Shown: positions 37,080 to 46,331 of the stretch, piece after piece
Numbering within the stretch: position 1 is the stretch's first letter
How the letters are laid out: every line of letters begins with the position of its first letter
Source: Clostridium sp. KNHs214
GTDB lineage: Bacteria; Bacillota; Clostridia; Clostridiales; Clostridiaceae
Direction of reading: 5' to 3'
Assembly: GCF_000744935.1 (NCBI RefSeq)
Contig: NZ_JQMW01000011.1
Span: 1,302,001-1,366,000, forward strand
DNA length: 64,000 bases
Position numbers and translations under genes: made by a program
Notes under the pieces: generated by a model
What the model was told of the DNA's origin: nothing
Seen by the model: the letters and a program-made list of their open reading frames with translations, nothing else
Database searches by the model: none

Positions 37080-37928
37080 ATGGTGAGTATTGAAGAATTT
37101 GTTGATTCTCTTTATAAGGGGGTTAATGGAAAGTCAAAAGAAGTAGATGAACTAAAGGAAGAGATGAAATCCCATCTTATTGAAACAGTAAATGAATTAA
37201 AAAAACAAGGAAAGACAGAGGAAGAAAGTCTAAAAATAGCTTATGAGAGATTTGGAGATACTAGTGTAATTACAAGTGGTTTATTTAAAATTTTTCATAA
37301 ACAAAGGAAATTTATTAAATTTATTTTTATTGTAGCTATAACTTGTATGTTAATAGGAGTTAGTTCATATGTCTTTATGACTCAAAAGGATTTAAAGTTT
37401 CATAATGAACAAAAAATATTAACAAAAGGGGTTTTGGAGATTATTGAAAATAAAAACTCAATTACAGAAGATGAGTTAATTAAAATAGATGAAATTATAA
37501 AAGACTATAAGTATATTAATTATTTTGCTATATTTAAAATTGAAGATATTTCTGAATTACAAAGTAAAATTATAAAAAATGGAGAAATGGGGATATATGG
37601 CAATTATTGTTATCCATCTGATATAAAGAAGGCTAAAATAGTATTTCCTAATGATGCTAAGCAAATGGCTAATTCACCAAGTTCATATGATCGTTCTACA
37701 GTAGCAGCAACAAATGGAAAGTGGGTTGTGCAATATGAATATAAGGAGCATATTTACAAATATATAGAGAACTATTCTAAAAGAATGATATTTCCTCCTA
37801 GTGAATATCGAGTACCTAAGTTTAATTATAAAGTTTCTGATTGCTTTATTGTAATAGGTATAACACTTTTAGTTTTATGGATAGGAATTAAGCTTTACTG
37901 TAGGTTTAAATTTCATTTATTTAATTAA
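37080..37928 (+). CDS. Membrane protein with N-terminal HAAS-type domain
   Basis: A 282-residue protein. The N-terminal 60 residues (EEFVDSLYKGV ... EEMKSHLIETVNELKKQGKT ... AYERFGD) form a helical domain often encoded beside PadR-type regulators, where it can bind the regulator. One membrane span follows at about residues 80-100 and another at about 255-275, with a probable extracellular domain between them. The role of that domain is unknown. It forms a two-gene unit with the PadR gene. Confidence 0.75.
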   Translation: MVSIEEFVDSLYKGVNGKSKEVDELKEEMKSHLIETVNELKKQGKTEEESLKIAYERFGDTSVITSGLFKIFHKQRKFIKFIFIVAITCMLIGVSSYVFMTQKDLKFHNEQKILTKGVLEIIENKNSITEDELIKIDEIIKDYKYINYFAIFKIEDISELQSKIIKNGEMGIYGNYCYPSDIKKAKIVFPNDAKQMANSPSSYDRSTVAATNGKWVVQYEYKEHIYKYIENYSKRMIFPPSEYRVPKFNYKVSDCFIVIGITLLVLWIGIKLYCRFKFHLFN

Positions 37929-38005
37929 ATAATGATGGATAATTGACATAAGGTAATAGTTTTATATATGGGTATTTTACTGCATTGTTCAATATGACAA
38001 AATAA

Positions 38006-38046
38006 AAATTAAGCATAAATTGAAGAGCAATTTATGCTTAATTTTT
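38006..38046. terminator. Bidirectional terminator
   Basis: AAATTAAGCATAAATTG pairs with CAATTTATGCTTAATTT between two convergent genes; it overlaps the stop region of the minus-strand gene. Confidence 0.88.
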
Positions 38047-39372
38047 ACTTAAAGCTTTTATAACCAGTTTACTCTTGCCAGTCTTAGGATTTATAGGTAT
38101 GCTATCTACAAAATCTATAGAGTATTTCACATTTTTCATATTTTTATTTTTTAGGAATATGTTTATTTGAGAGATTATTTTTTTACTTAAAAAATCTGCA
38201 TCTCTAGATGAACTTACACATTTTAGAATAAATTTATTTTCATTTACTTGAATGAACTGATATTTTAGTATTCCCTTTACGTTTAAATCATCCAAAAAAA
38301 GAGGATGTAAAAAATCTTTATTTCCATTTTCGGTTACAAACCACATGAGTTCTTCATGTCTTCCCATTATCTTATCTATGTGTGTATAAGGTAATGGGCC
38401 AGAGCTTCTTTTGGTAAAATTCAGAACCATATCCGTGAGTTTATATCTTATTAGTGGAAATGCTTTGTTGTAAAGAGGCGTTATAATTAGTCTATTTTCA
38501 TCATCTTTTTCTATATAATTTAAATCATCAAATAAATACATGCCGTTGTAGTAGTTAGTAGATGCGCCTATGCATATAGACTCAGTGCAACCGTAATAGT
38601 CAATTACATCTGCATTAAACAATTCATGGTAGTATAAGCAATTTTCTTTTGTAAGGGGTTCACCACCAGTAATTATTTTCTTGGGATGAAGATTTAATTC
38701 TTTATTTTCCACTAAGGAGGATATTATATTTAAACAAGATGGATAGCCAGATATATAGCAAGGATTAAAATCTTTTAAGGATTCCTTCCATTGACTTAAG
38801 GGATCTTGTGCATTTACAATAATGCTTTTACATTTATATCTTTCCATACCATATACAGCAAGAGCTGTGCAAGCGTAGCCGCTTCCAACAGGAGCTATAT
38901 AGAGGCTTTTTATAGGAAAATCTTTTAGAGATACGGGATTAACACCTTCTATGCTTAATCTAACAAAATTAGCTTCCAGCGTATCTAAAGCTCTTTTGTC
39001 ATATAGGAAATTAGTAGGAACCCCTGTGCTCCCTGAGGTATGGACTAAATAATTATTTTTTACTTTTGGAAGAAGAGAAGAGCTTTTAATAGCTTGCTTA
39101 ACTAAATATGAATCCATGGGAACAGTGGAAATTTTATAAAAGTTATTTCTTACTTGTTCCTTGGTTAGAGTAGGAATTTCATTTATAGGTATGTCATCTA
39201 AATCTTTATATTTAATTCCCTTCCATGTGTAATAATTTTTATAAAATGGGCTATGTTTATATGCGTATTTTAATATATATCTAAATTTCTTTTGGCTGTA
39301 CAAAAGAACTTGCTCTCTAGTCCATTTATTATGATTATAGTAGCTAATTCCGTCTTTAATTAATCTAATCAA
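38038..39372 (-). CDS. CapK/PaaK-like adenylate-forming enzyme
   Basis: About 444 residues, related to phenylacetate-CoA ligase and CapK proteins. The AMP-binding loop is VHTSGSTGVPTNF near residue 112, YYGCTES lies near 265, and a RYKLTDM motif near 315 corresponds to the motor of adenylation. A C-terminal domain ends in NPKTGKSKLVIKAL, with the catalytic-type lysine. It probably activates a carboxylic acid by adenylation; no substrate or partner gene is nearby. The TTG at 39372 is preferred because GAGGTG lies eight bases upstream; the GTG at 39384 overlaps that site. Confidence 0.8.
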   Translation of the reverse strand: MIRLIKDGISYYNHNKWTREQVLLYSQKKFRYILKYAYKHSPFYKNYYTWKGIKYKDLDDIPINEIPTLTKEQVRNNFYKISTVPMDSYLVKQAIKSSSLLPKVKNNYLVHTSGSTGVPTNFLYDKRALDTLEANFVRLSIEGVNPVSLKDFPIKSLYIAPVGSGYACTALAVYGMERYKCKSIIVNAQDPLSQWKESLKDFNPCYISGYPSCLNIISSLVENKELNLHPKKIITGGEPLTKENCLYYHELFNADVIDYYGCTESICIGASTNYYNGMYLFDDLNYIEKDDENRLIITPLYNKAFPLIRYKLTDMVLNFTKRSSGPLPYTHIDKIMGRHEELMWFVTENGNKDFLHPLFLDDLNVKGILKYQFIQVNENKFILKCVSSSRDADFLSKKIISQINIFLKNKNMKNVKYSIDFVDSIPINPKTGKSKLVIKALSKN

Positions 39373-39569
39373 CGTAGAAATCACCTCATTATCATTTTTT
39401 ATATTATCATTCAGTATATTATAATATTATTTCTAAATTGTGGTTTTTAAATCATTACCATATATTTATTATATATAATGTTATGGAATACAGTGAATTT
39501 TTGGGTTAAAATAGGGATGGTAAATAATAAGTTAAAGATATTTAGGTAATTAGAACTGGAGTGATTATT

Positions 39570-40310
39570 TTGGATAACATGTTCACTAGAACAGAACTTT
39601 TAATAGGCAAAGATGCAGTAGATAAATTAAAAAATAGTAAAGTCATGGTACTTGGAGTAGGTGGCGTAGGTGGCTTTGTATGTGAAGCATTAGCAAGAGC
39701 TGGAGTTGGCACTATAGTTTTGGTAGATAAAGATGTAGTTGATATAACTAATATAAATAGACAAATAATAGCGCTTAACTCAACTATAGGTAAGGCAAAA
39801 GTGGAAGTTATGAAAGATAGAATTTTAGATATAAATCCACAATGCCATGTGCTATGTCACAAAGTTTTTATAGATAAGGAGAATATACCGGAGCTTGTAA
39901 CTAAGGATGTAGATTACGTGGTGGATGCTATAGATACAGTTACATCTAAAATAGATTTAGCGCAGTGGTGTTATGAACATGATGTTAGAATTATAAGTTC
40001 TATGGGTACAGGTAAAAAATTAGATCCGACTAAATTTAAAATTAGCGATATACATAAAACAAAAGTTTGTCCACTAGCTAAAGTTATGAGAAAGCAGTTA
40101 AAGGACAGAGGAGTAAAGAAACTTAAAGTTCTTTATTCAGAGGAAATGCCTATGCAGCCTAAACTTCAAGAGTGTGGATTTGAGGATACGGATGAAAACA
40201 GAAGAATGCCTTCAAGTATATCCTTTGTGCCGTCTTGTGCAGGGCTTATAATAGGCGGAGAAGTTATAAAGGATTTAACGTTAATAGCAGAAGTCTCTGA
40301 TACTCTATAG
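39570..40310 (+). CDS. tcdA: tRNA threonylcarbamoyladenosine dehydratase TcdA
   Basis: A 246-residue E1-like enzyme that cyclises t6A at position 37 of tRNAs to ct6A using ATP. The nucleotide-binding loop VLGVGGVGGFVCEALARAG lies at residues 28-46, followed by the DKDVVDITNINRQ segment, and DAIDTVTSKIDLAQWC is typical of the TcdA/CsdL group. The TTG at 39570 with GGAGTG upstream is preferred over the GTG at 39561. Monocistronic. Confidence 0.9.
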   Translation: MDNMFTRTELLIGKDAVDKLKNSKVMVLGVGGVGGFVCEALARAGVGTIVLVDKDVVDITNINRQIIALNSTIGKAKVEVMKDRILDINPQCHVLCHKVFIDKENIPELVTKDVDYVVDAIDTVTSKIDLAQWCYEHDVRIISSMGTGKKLDPTKFKISDIHKTKVCPLAKVMRKQLKDRGVKKLKVLYSEEMPMQPKLQECGFEDTDENRRMPSSISFVPSCAGLIIGGEVIKDLTLIAEVSDTL

Positions 40311-40390
40311 GGAGAGACTTTACTTGATAATGATTAATCCAAAGTGTAACTCCATGATTTTGCAAATATAAAATAGTAACTTCTAGATTG

Positions 40391-40419
40391 TTGTAATAGA
40401 ATTGCAGCTATGTTATAAT
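40391..40419 (+). promoter_or_regulatory. Promoter of the thiC unit
   Basis: TTGTAA (40391-40396), 17 bases, TATAAT (40414-40419), about 40 bases before the TPP aptamer. Confidence 0.65.
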
Positions 40420-40454
40420 TTTTATATAAGGTTAAATTAAAATTGAATACATTC

Positions 40455-40547
40455 GTTACTAGGGGAGCTTGCAATTGCAGGCTGAGATTGAGATATTGCT
40501 CTAACCCTCATAACCTGAATTAGTTAATTCTAACGTAGGGAAGTACC
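40455..40547 (+). ncRNA. TPP riboswitch aptamer
   Basis: The THI-box landmarks appear in order: AGGGGAGC, GGCTGAGA, CTCTAACCCTCATAACCTGA and ACGTAGGGAAGT. Binding of thiamin pyrophosphate would favour the terminators that follow and switch off thiC. Confidence 0.95.
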
Positions 40548-40567
40548 GCTTTTATTAATAGCTTAAA

Positions 40568-40598
40568 GCACACAACTTCTACATTGTGTGTTTTTTTA
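40568..40598 (+). terminator. First terminator after the TPP aptamer
   Basis: CACACAA pairs with TTGTGTG around a short loop, followed by seven T. It is placed to serve as the riboswitch expression platform. Confidence 0.8.
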
Positions 40599-40619
40599 TT
40601 AATATAGCCTATACTATGA

Positions 40620-40645
40620 GGAAGCAGAGATGCTTCCTTTTTTTA
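40620..40645 (+). terminator. Second terminator after the TPP aptamer
   Basis: GGAAGCA pairs with TGCTTCC around GAGA, followed by a T run. It lies between the first terminator and the thiC ribosome site. Confidence 0.8.
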
Positions 40646-40673
40646 TTATAAAAAGAGATAAGGAGAGGTAAAT

Positions 40674-41987
40674 ATGAATTATACAACTCAAATGGACGCT
40701 GCTAAGAAGGGCATAATAACAGATCAAATGAAAACTGTAGCTAGAAAAGAAAATATGGAGGTAGAAAAGTTAAGAGAATTAATTGCAGAAGGAAAAATAG
40801 TTATACCTGCTAACAAAAATCACAAAGCATTAGATGCGGAAGGCATAGGTAAAGGACTTAAGACTAAAATAAATGTAAACCTAGGAATATCTAAGGATTG
40901 CTGTAATGTGGATTTGGAATTAGAAAAGGCTAAGAAAGCAATAGATATGAAAGCTGAAGCTATAATGGATTTAAGTTGCTTTGGAAAGACAGAGGAATTT
41001 AGAACAAAATTAATAGGCATGTCTACAGCTATTATAGGAACAGTGCCTATGTATGATGCAGTAGGATTTTATGACAAAGAACTTAAGGATTTATCTGTAG
41101 AAGATCTTTTAAGAGTTATAGAAAAGCATGCTGAAGATGGTGTGGACTTTATGACTATACATTCAGGTATTACAAGAGAAACTGCTGAGATATTTAAGAG
41201 AAATAAAAGACGTATGAACATAGTTTCAAGAGGTGGGTCTTTGCTATATGCATGGATGCAACTAAACTCACAAGAAAATCCATTTTATGAGTATTTCGAT
41301 AAAATATTAGATATATGCGAAAAATATGATGTAACTCTAAGCCTAGGAGATGCTTGTCGTCCAGGATGTATAGATGATTCAACAGATCCAGCTCAAATAA
41401 TGGAATTAATGATTTTAGGAGAGCTTACAAAAAGAGCTTGGGCTAGAAATGTACAAGTTATGATAGAGGGGCCAGGACATATGGCTTTAAATGAAATAGA
41501 GGCAAATGTTTTATTAGAAAAGAAATTATGTCATGAAGCGCCATTTTATGTACTAGGACCTATAGTTACAGATATAGCACCAGGCTATGATCATATAACT
41601 AGTGCTATAGGAGAAGCTATTGCAGCGGGAGCAGGAGTAGACTTTTTATGCTATGTAACACCAGCAGAACATTTAAGACTTCCAAATCTTGAGGATATGA
41701 AAGAGGGAATAATAGCAACTAAAATAGCAGCTCATGCTGGAGATTTAGCTAAAGGTGTAAAAGGAGCTAGAGATTGGGATAACCAAATGGCGGATGTAAG
41801 ACAAAAGCTTGATTGGGAAGGAATGTTTAAATTAGCTATAGATGATGAAAAGGCAAGAAAATATAGGGCAGAATCTATGCCTCATGATGAACACACTTGT
41901 ACAATGTGCGGAAAAATGTGTGCAGTAAGAAACATGAACAAGGTTCTAGAAGGTAAAAATATAAATGTTTTGAGAGAAGACGACTAG
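40674..41987 (+). CDS. thiC: Phosphomethylpyrimidine synthase ThiC
   Basis: A 437-residue radical-SAM enzyme that converts aminoimidazole ribotide (AIR) to HMP-P for thiamin. Conserved segments include [65 protein letters not shown] and CYVTPAEHL. The C-terminal cluster motif reads CTMCGKMC, a CX2CX3C spacing, where E. coli and Bacillus ThiC have CX2CX4C. AAGGAGAGG precedes the ATG. It is controlled by the TPP riboswitch and is followed after 37 bases by a purF gene. Confidence 0.96.
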   Translation: MNYTTQMDAAKKGIITDQMKTVARKENMEVEKLRELIAEGKIVIPANKNHKALDAEGIGKGLKTKINVNLGISKDCCNVDLELEKAKKAIDMKAEAIMDLSCFGKTEEFRTKLIGMSTAIIGTVPMYDAVGFYDKELKDLSVEDLLRVIEKHAEDGVDFMTIHSGITRETAEIFKRNKRRMNIVSRGGSLLYAWMQLNSQENPFYEYFDKILDICEKYDVTLSLGDACRPGCIDDSTDPAQIMELMILGELTKRAWARNVQVMIEGPGHMALNEIEANVLLEKKLCHEAPFYVLGPIVTDIAPGYDHITSAIGEAIAAGAGVDFLCYVTPAEHLRLPNLEDMKEGIIATKIAAHAGDLAKGVKGARDWDNQMADVRQKLDWEGMFKLAIDDEKARKYRAESMPHDEHTCTMCGKMCAVRNMNKVLEGKNINVLREDD

Positions 41988-42024
41988 TATCAATAATCAA
42001 TTTAAGAAATAAGGGGGGACTAGC

Positions 42025-43383
42025 ATGACTGGTGAGGACAAGTTTAAAGAGGAGTGTGGAGTTTTTGGAATATATGCAGAAGACAGAGACAATATACACA
42101 TGGGCCTTGCCATTTATGCTGGTCTCTCATCACTTCAGCATCGAGGGGAAGAGAGTTGCGGAGTGGCATATATTAATGCTAATAGGATTAATATATACAA
42201 GAATATAGGTAAGGTTTCAGAGGTATTTAATGAGAGATTTTTAAGTGAAATAAAGGGCAATGTAGCTATTGGGCATGTAAGATATTCTACCTGCGGAAAG
42301 CCTAGCATTAGCAGTGCACAGCCGTTTTTAGAGAAAATAAATTCTAAAAGCTTTGCTGTAGTGCATAATGGAAATATAACAAATGCAGATGAAATAAAAA
42401 AATCTCTAAATGGGCAATATTTTAAAAGTAATAGTGATTCAGAGGTTATAGGTAAATTTATAAAAGCAAATTTACATTTAGGTATAGAAAAAGCTGTAAT
42501 CAAGCTAGTAGAAAAGCTTAGGGGTTCATATAGCGTATTAATATTACTAGATAAAGAGTTAATAGTGCTAAGAGACCCTATGGGTATAAGACCTCTATGT
42601 ATAGGAAAATTAGGGGAAAGCTACATAGCTTGTTCTGAGAGTTGTGCTTTAAATTGTTTAGGAGCAAAATTTTTAAGGGATGTAAAACCAGGGGAACTTA
42701 TAATAATAAACCAAAAAGGAATGAAAAGTACAATGGTGTCTAATAATTGCAAATTGTGCACCTGTGCCTTTGAATATGTTTATTTTAGTAGAGAAGACAG
42801 TATTATAGATGACATATATGTAAATGCTTTTAGAGAAGAAACAGGAAAATTGTTATTTAGGCAGTATCCAGCAAAGTGTGATGTGGTAATAGGAATACCA
42901 GATTCAGCAATTCCCTATGCCTTAGGATATGCAAAAGAAGCTTCTATTCCTTATGAGAGAGCTATTGTAAGAAATAAATATATAGGCAGAACCTTTATAG
43001 TAGATAATAATAGAGAAAATTTACTTAGACTAAAATTTAGTGTATTAAAAGAAAAAGTATACAATAAAAAAGTTGTTGTAGTGGATGATTCCCTAGTAAG
43101 AGGCAACACCATGAAGGTAATAGTAAAAGCCCTAAGAGAAGCTGGTGCAAAAGAAGTTCATATACGCATAGCTTCCCCTAAAATCAAATATACTTGTCCC
43201 TATGGAATAAACATAAAAACTTCTAAAGAGTTAATAGAAAACAATTTTTCTGGAGAAGAAATCAAAAAGTACATAGGAGCAGATAGCCTTGAATATTTAA
43301 GTTTTAAAAGATTTAAAAGTGAACTTAAACATAATGGGGGATTTTGCACTGGATGTTTTACTGGGAAGTATTCAGCGGTATAA
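42025..43383 (+). CDS. purF: Amidophosphoribosyltransferase PurF
   Basis: A 452-residue glutamine amidotransferase that makes 5-phosphoribosylamine from PRPP. The catalytic Cys is C11 (EECGVFGIY), after a 10-residue propeptide as in the Bacillus type. The PRPP site is VVVVDDSLVRGNT near residue 360. Four candidate [4Fe-4S] ligands are present: the CTCAFEY cysteine, YTCPYG, and the two in FCTGCFTG. It is not in a pur cluster but 37 bases behind thiC. Phosphoribosylamine leads to AIR, the ThiC substrate, so it may be a thiamin-dedicated copy. GGGGGGA lies before the ATG. Confidence 0.9.
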   Translation: MTGEDKFKEECGVFGIYAEDRDNIHMGLAIYAGLSSLQHRGEESCGVAYINANRINIYKNIGKVSEVFNERFLSEIKGNVAIGHVRYSTCGKPSISSAQPFLEKINSKSFAVVHNGNITNADEIKKSLNGQYFKSNSDSEVIGKFIKANLHLGIEKAVIKLVEKLRGSYSVLILLDKELIVLRDPMGIRPLCIGKLGESYIACSESCALNCLGAKFLRDVKPGELIIINQKGMKSTMVSNNCKLCTCAFEYVYFSREDSIIDDIYVNAFREETGKLLFRQYPAKCDVVIGIPDSAIPYALGYAKEASIPYERAIVRNKYIGRTFIVDNNRENLLRLKFSVLKEKVYNKKVVVVDDSLVRGNTMKVIVKALREAGAKEVHIRIASPKIKYTCPYGINIKTSKELIENNFSGEEIKKYIGADSLEYLSFKRFKSELKHNGGFCTGCFTGKYSAV

Positions 43384-43638
43384 AGTTTTTTACTTACAGA
43401 TCTGTCTTTATATGTGATTATTAAATTTAGTTATATTTAGATATGAAATATACATGGTAATGCAAATAGTTTGTATTATTATGTATATATTTTTTTGAGG
43501 AAATATGGCAGTTTTTGATACTTTTTTTATTTTATGTATGATAGCATTTAGACATAGGTAAATTGGTCAAAATAGCATATGATGGTTAAATGAAGAATTT
43601 CTAAAGCACATCTGTAAAAGGACGGGGGAAAGAGGTTT

Positions 43639-44922
43639 ATGAAAAAATCTAAGGTTATATTTGGTGTGACTATATTAACAAGTTTAATTTTAATAGCTAT
43701 CTTTAGTTTATCATCTAAAGATATGAGTGAAGAAAAGTGGTTAAAAAAGAATAGCACAAGTCTTGATATAAAAGATAATGATGATTTTTCTACTTTTAAT
43801 ATATTAAAAGAGGATTTAGAAAATAATCAAGTGTTTTTAACAGGTGAATACCATAAAGTAAATGTGAATGATGACTTAGACTTAAAATTTCTCAAATATT
43901 TTAAAAAAGAAGCGAACATAAAATACTATTTGGTAGAAACTAACTATTGTAATTCTATCATTCTAAATGAATATTTAAAAACTGGAGACAAGTCTTGTTT
44001 AGACAGGTTAATAAAGAATCCAGGATACTCCCAGTTTATTAATAAGCAGTCTTATAAGAAGTGGCAAGAAATATATAAATTTAATAGTAAGTTATCTGAA
44101 AAAGAAAAGATTAAAGTAATAGGTATAGATATAAATACTAATCCACTTCAATACTTTGAATACTTGAATACAATTACTAGTAAATTAGAAATTCCACCAG
44201 AAGCTCAAAAAACTACTATGGAGCTTAATAATGATTTTGAAAGTTTTAAAAAAGATCCATATTATTCATATTTAAAATTAGAGGAAAGTGTTTTAAGAGT
44301 AAAAAATGATATTAAGGAAAATGAAAATTTATATAAAAAATTTATTAAGGAAGATTTTAAGGAATTTACATATGTGCTTGATAATTTATATTACAACCTT
44401 CATTGGCTGGCAATGGGGGAAATGAATGATGATGCTATGAAGTATCGTGAAAAAAGAATGTATGAGAATTTTAATAGAGTATATTCAACGCTAGAAAAAG
44501 GTAAATATTATGGTCATTTTGGAGCATTTCATGTATATCAAATAGGCGATAATTTAGCTAGCTTTATGAATAATGGAAATTCACCTGTGAAAGACAAGGT
44601 GTTATCTATTGAAACTATTTATGAAAATAGTGAAACATTAATGCTAAAAAGTAATGATGATGGTGAGGTTGAATATGAGAAAATAAAAATCAATGCTAAT
44701 AAAAATTTAATTGATTTAATAAAACCTTTTAAGAAATCTGATTTAATGATGTTTAGATTATCGGGTAAAGGCTCTCCTTTTTATAGGTTAAAGGATTATA
44801 AGTATTTTCAAGAAGGGAATGAAGACACAAAAAAAGAGTTAGAAAAGGCACCATTGATAAGGTATTTTCAGTATCTTGTAGTGGTGTATAATGCTAAGTC
44901 AATTGAACCCTTTAAAAATTGA
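43639..44922 (+). CDS. Erythromycin-esterase-like / EreA-fold protein with signal anchor
   Basis: A 427-residue protein with an N-terminal hydrophobic segment at residues 6-25, so it is probably exported and membrane-anchored. VFLTGEYHKVNVNDDLDLKF near residue 65 and KYYGHFGAFHVYQIG near 293 match the catalytic Glu/His regions of the Ere superfamily. The superfamily includes macrolide esterases and many enzymes of unknown role; this sequence is distant and its substrate cannot be named. Single gene with a terminator-like hairpin downstream. Confidence 0.7.
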   Translation: MKKSKVIFGVTILTSLILIAIFSLSSKDMSEEKWLKKNSTSLDIKDNDDFSTFNILKEDLENNQVFLTGEYHKVNVNDDLDLKFLKYFKKEANIKYYLVETNYCNSIILNEYLKTGDKSCLDRLIKNPGYSQFINKQSYKKWQEIYKFNSKLSEKEKIKVIGIDINTNPLQYFEYLNTITSKLEIPPEAQKTTMELNNDFESFKKDPYYSYLKLEESVLRVKNDIKENENLYKKFIKEDFKEFTYVLDNLYYNLHWLAMGEMNDDAMKYREKRMYENFNRVYSTLEKGKYYGHFGAFHVYQIGDNLASFMNNGNSPVKDKVLSIETIYENSETLMLKSNDDGEVEYEKIKINANKNLIDLIKPFKKSDLMMFRLSGKGSPFYRLKDYKYFQEGNEDTKKELEKAPLIRYFQYLVVVYNAKSIEPFKN

Positions 44923-44954
44923 TAATTATAATGCTTTGGATATTTATGTTTAAT

Positions 44955-44995
44955 AAAGACACATAGTCTCTTAAATTAGAGGCATATGTGCCTTT
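44955..44995 (+). terminator. Terminator after the Ere-like gene
   Basis: AAAGACACATA pairs with TATGTGCCTTT with one mismatch, and CTCTTAAATTAGAG forms the upper stem. Confidence 0.65.
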
Positions 44996-45146
44996 GTTAA
45001 TTATTGAATATGAATATTTAAATTTAAACTTATGTTTAGTAAATATTTTACATTCTAGTATAACTATTTATGTAGCCTCTGTAAAAGAAATTTATATTGC
45101 TTGTTATTAAAGCAATTAAAATGATCATATTTTAGCATAAAGAGTG

Positions 45147-45815
45147 TTACTTAAAATCAACCTTAACATTATATGATTCAAAAGATTGTTTCTTTAATAT
45201 TCCCTGTAAAAAGTTAGTTATAGCATTTTTGGAATTTTCTTCAGCTCTATTGAAGGTTTCAGATTTTTTTATCTCGTTAACCATTCTAAGTTTAGCTTCG
45301 TTCATCATAACGCCGTATTCAGACGGGTCAAGTTTTATTTCTCCAAAGCGGAGAATTCCTTTTTCTACAGTTTCATATTCAGTTTTAGTTTCATCTATGG
45401 TTATATTTTTTACATAAGGCTTGGATGTCTTTATGGTGATTTCTCTCTTTTTATTATCTACTTTTATATCGTCATTACTTATTTTAGAAAGATCCACACA
45501 GTACACTCCATCTCCAAAAAAATTTATGTTTTGGACTTTTTTAAATAAAGAAAAACTTCCCCAGCTGTCATCAATAACAATTTTTTGCTGAAGAGATGTT
45601 TCCAGAGTTATAAGTTCACTCTTATCTCTCATAGATTTTATGATTGCCTCTTCAGTTAATATTTTTTTAGAACTATTTATTTTAGGAAGAATCCATGTTT
45701 TATTTCCTTTTGATGGCTTCTTGAATATCCGATACCCTAGATATATACCTAAAATTGTAGAAATCAATATAGCTAATATAATCAATTTAGTTTTGAATCT
45801 ATTCTTTTTTTTCAA
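45147..45815 (-). CDS. DUF4230 domain membrane-anchored protein
   Basis: A 222-residue protein with one N-terminal span at about residues 9-28 after a basic start (MKKKNRFKTK), then an external domain. The segments SELITLETSLQQKIVIDDS, GVYCVDLSKIS and ITIKTSKPYVKNITID fit the DUF4230 family, whose function is unknown. It stands alone, next to repeat copy C. Confidence 0.75.
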   Translation of the reverse strand: MKKKNRFKTKLIILAILISTILGIYLGYRIFKKPSKGNKTWILPKINSSKKILTEEAIIKSMRDKSELITLETSLQQKIVIDDSWGSFSLFKKVQNINFFGDGVYCVDLSKISNDDIKVDNKKREITIKTSKPYVKNITIDETKTEYETVEKGILRFGEIKLDPSEYGVMMNEAKLRMVNEIKKSETFNRAEENSKNAITNFLQGILKKQSFESYNVKVDFK

Positions 45816-45845
45816 TAAAATCCCCCCAATCTATAATACAACGTG

Positions 45846-46007
45846 TAAGGTACATGAAAATAAATAACAATTCAAAGATGCTGGTATATTTTGTGTCAGA
45901 CAAGGAAGCAGGTTCTGCCTTTGGTAGAACTACCGACGGGTTCTGCTGACGCAGTATGACGCAAAATAGACTAGCATACTGACTTGTTATTTATTTGAAT
46001 GTGCCTA
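45846..46007 (+). repeat. Dispersed ~165-bp imperfect palindrome, copy C
   Basis: Same orientation as copy A. The tip GGTAGAACTACC is a near-perfect palindrome at the centre, and both arms run from AAGGTACATGAAAATAAATA to TATTTATTTGAATGTGCCTA. It lies between the DUF4230 gene and the MFS gene. Confidence 0.85.
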
Positions 46008-46051
46008 ATATCAAGTAAATCTATATTTAAATTTATTGGTAATATAAGATT

Positions 46052-46084
46052 ATTCTATACGGTATACTGTATACTGTATAGAAT
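46052..46084. promoter_or_regulatory. 33-bp near-perfect palindrome, possible operator
   Basis: ATTCTATACGGTATAC and GTATACTGTATAGAAT flank a single T, with one mismatched pair. GTATAC-like units repeat within it. It lies 248 bases upstream of the MFS gene; the regulator is not known. Confidence 0.5.
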
Positions 46085-46331
46085 ATGATGCTATAACATT
46101 CCTAAAGAATAGTTACTAAAAGATTTATTTAGCAGCAGTAACAATATTTTTTAGTTCACAATTAATAATATTATATAATAAGTATATAAAAAAAGAAATT
46201 ATTTAGCATTATAATATCAACATAACTATTTTTATTATATTTTGAAACAGGTTTACAGAAAGATGTTAAATACTTATTTAACATTTTACCAGTTTAATAT
46301 ACAATGTTATTTATGGAAGGAGGTTTTTAGT

